Assembly: GCA_046597185.1 (NCBI GenBank)
Contig: JBKJLF010000216.1
Coordinates: 1-6,578 of the forward strand
Origin: CAMBDR01 sp046597185
GTDB taxonomy: Bacteria > Pseudomonadota > Gammaproteobacteria > Burkholderiales > Burkholderiaceae_D
Length of the DNA stretch: 6,578 nucleotides
Reading direction: 5' to 3'
The notes under the pieces are model-generated. The model did no database searches. It saw nothing but the letters and a program-made list of their open reading frames with translations, and was not told the DNA's origin. Below are positions 6,559 to 6,578 of this stretch, in pieces. The translations under genes and the position numbers were made by a program. The number at the start of each line of letters is the position of its first letter. Positions within the stretch are counted from its first letter, which is position 1.

Positions 6559-6578
6559 ACGCCATATCTCCCAATCAT

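Overview
The window looks like chromosomal DNA of a Gram-negative proteobacterium, most likely a betaproteobacterium. This is inferred from a DedA-rhodanese fusion (a combination I associate mainly with beta- and gammaproteobacteria), a lipoprotein signal with a clear lipobox, Shine-Dalgarno starts and moderately high GC with dense coding. No RNA gene, CRISPR array, insertion sequence or phage gene is visible.

Layout. (1) Positions 1-622 (+) hold the 3' part of a DedA-family membrane protein fused to a C-terminal rhodanese domain. Its beginning lies outside the window. (2) After a 75-base gap comes a tight four-gene + strand cluster at 698-5389: a membrane-anchored solute-binding-like protein (698-1873), a TelA/toxic-anion-resistance family protein (1886-3067), a lipoprotein joining a solute-binding-like domain to a von Willebrand factor A (VWA) domain (3076-4740), and a two-helix membrane protein with a helical cytoplasmic part resembling XpaC (4784-5389). 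Gaps are 12, 8 and 43 bases, so one operon is likely. (3) Converging on this, with only 8 bases between the stop codons, is a - strand gene (5398-6558) for a membrane-anchored six-bladed propeller of the SMP-30/strictosidine synthase-like type.

How the genes may work together. TelA-family proteins and XpaC are known as a gene pair (yaaN-xpaC in Bacillus subtilis), and the family is linked to tellurite and cell-envelope stress tolerance. Here the pair brackets two envelope proteins that both carry a periplasmic-binding-type fold, one of them with a complete metal-binding VWA (MIDAS) site. The predicted topology is two periplasmic-facing proteins tethered at the inner membrane, one inner-membrane protein with a cytosolic helical domain, and a cytosolic coiled-coil TelA. 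My inference is a trans-membrane module that senses something outside and responds inside. Ligand and output are unknown. None of the classical Ter proteins (TerC, TerD) is in the window. The flanking DedA-rhodanese and propeller genes look like ordinary neighbours, though DedA proteins also act in envelope homeostasis.
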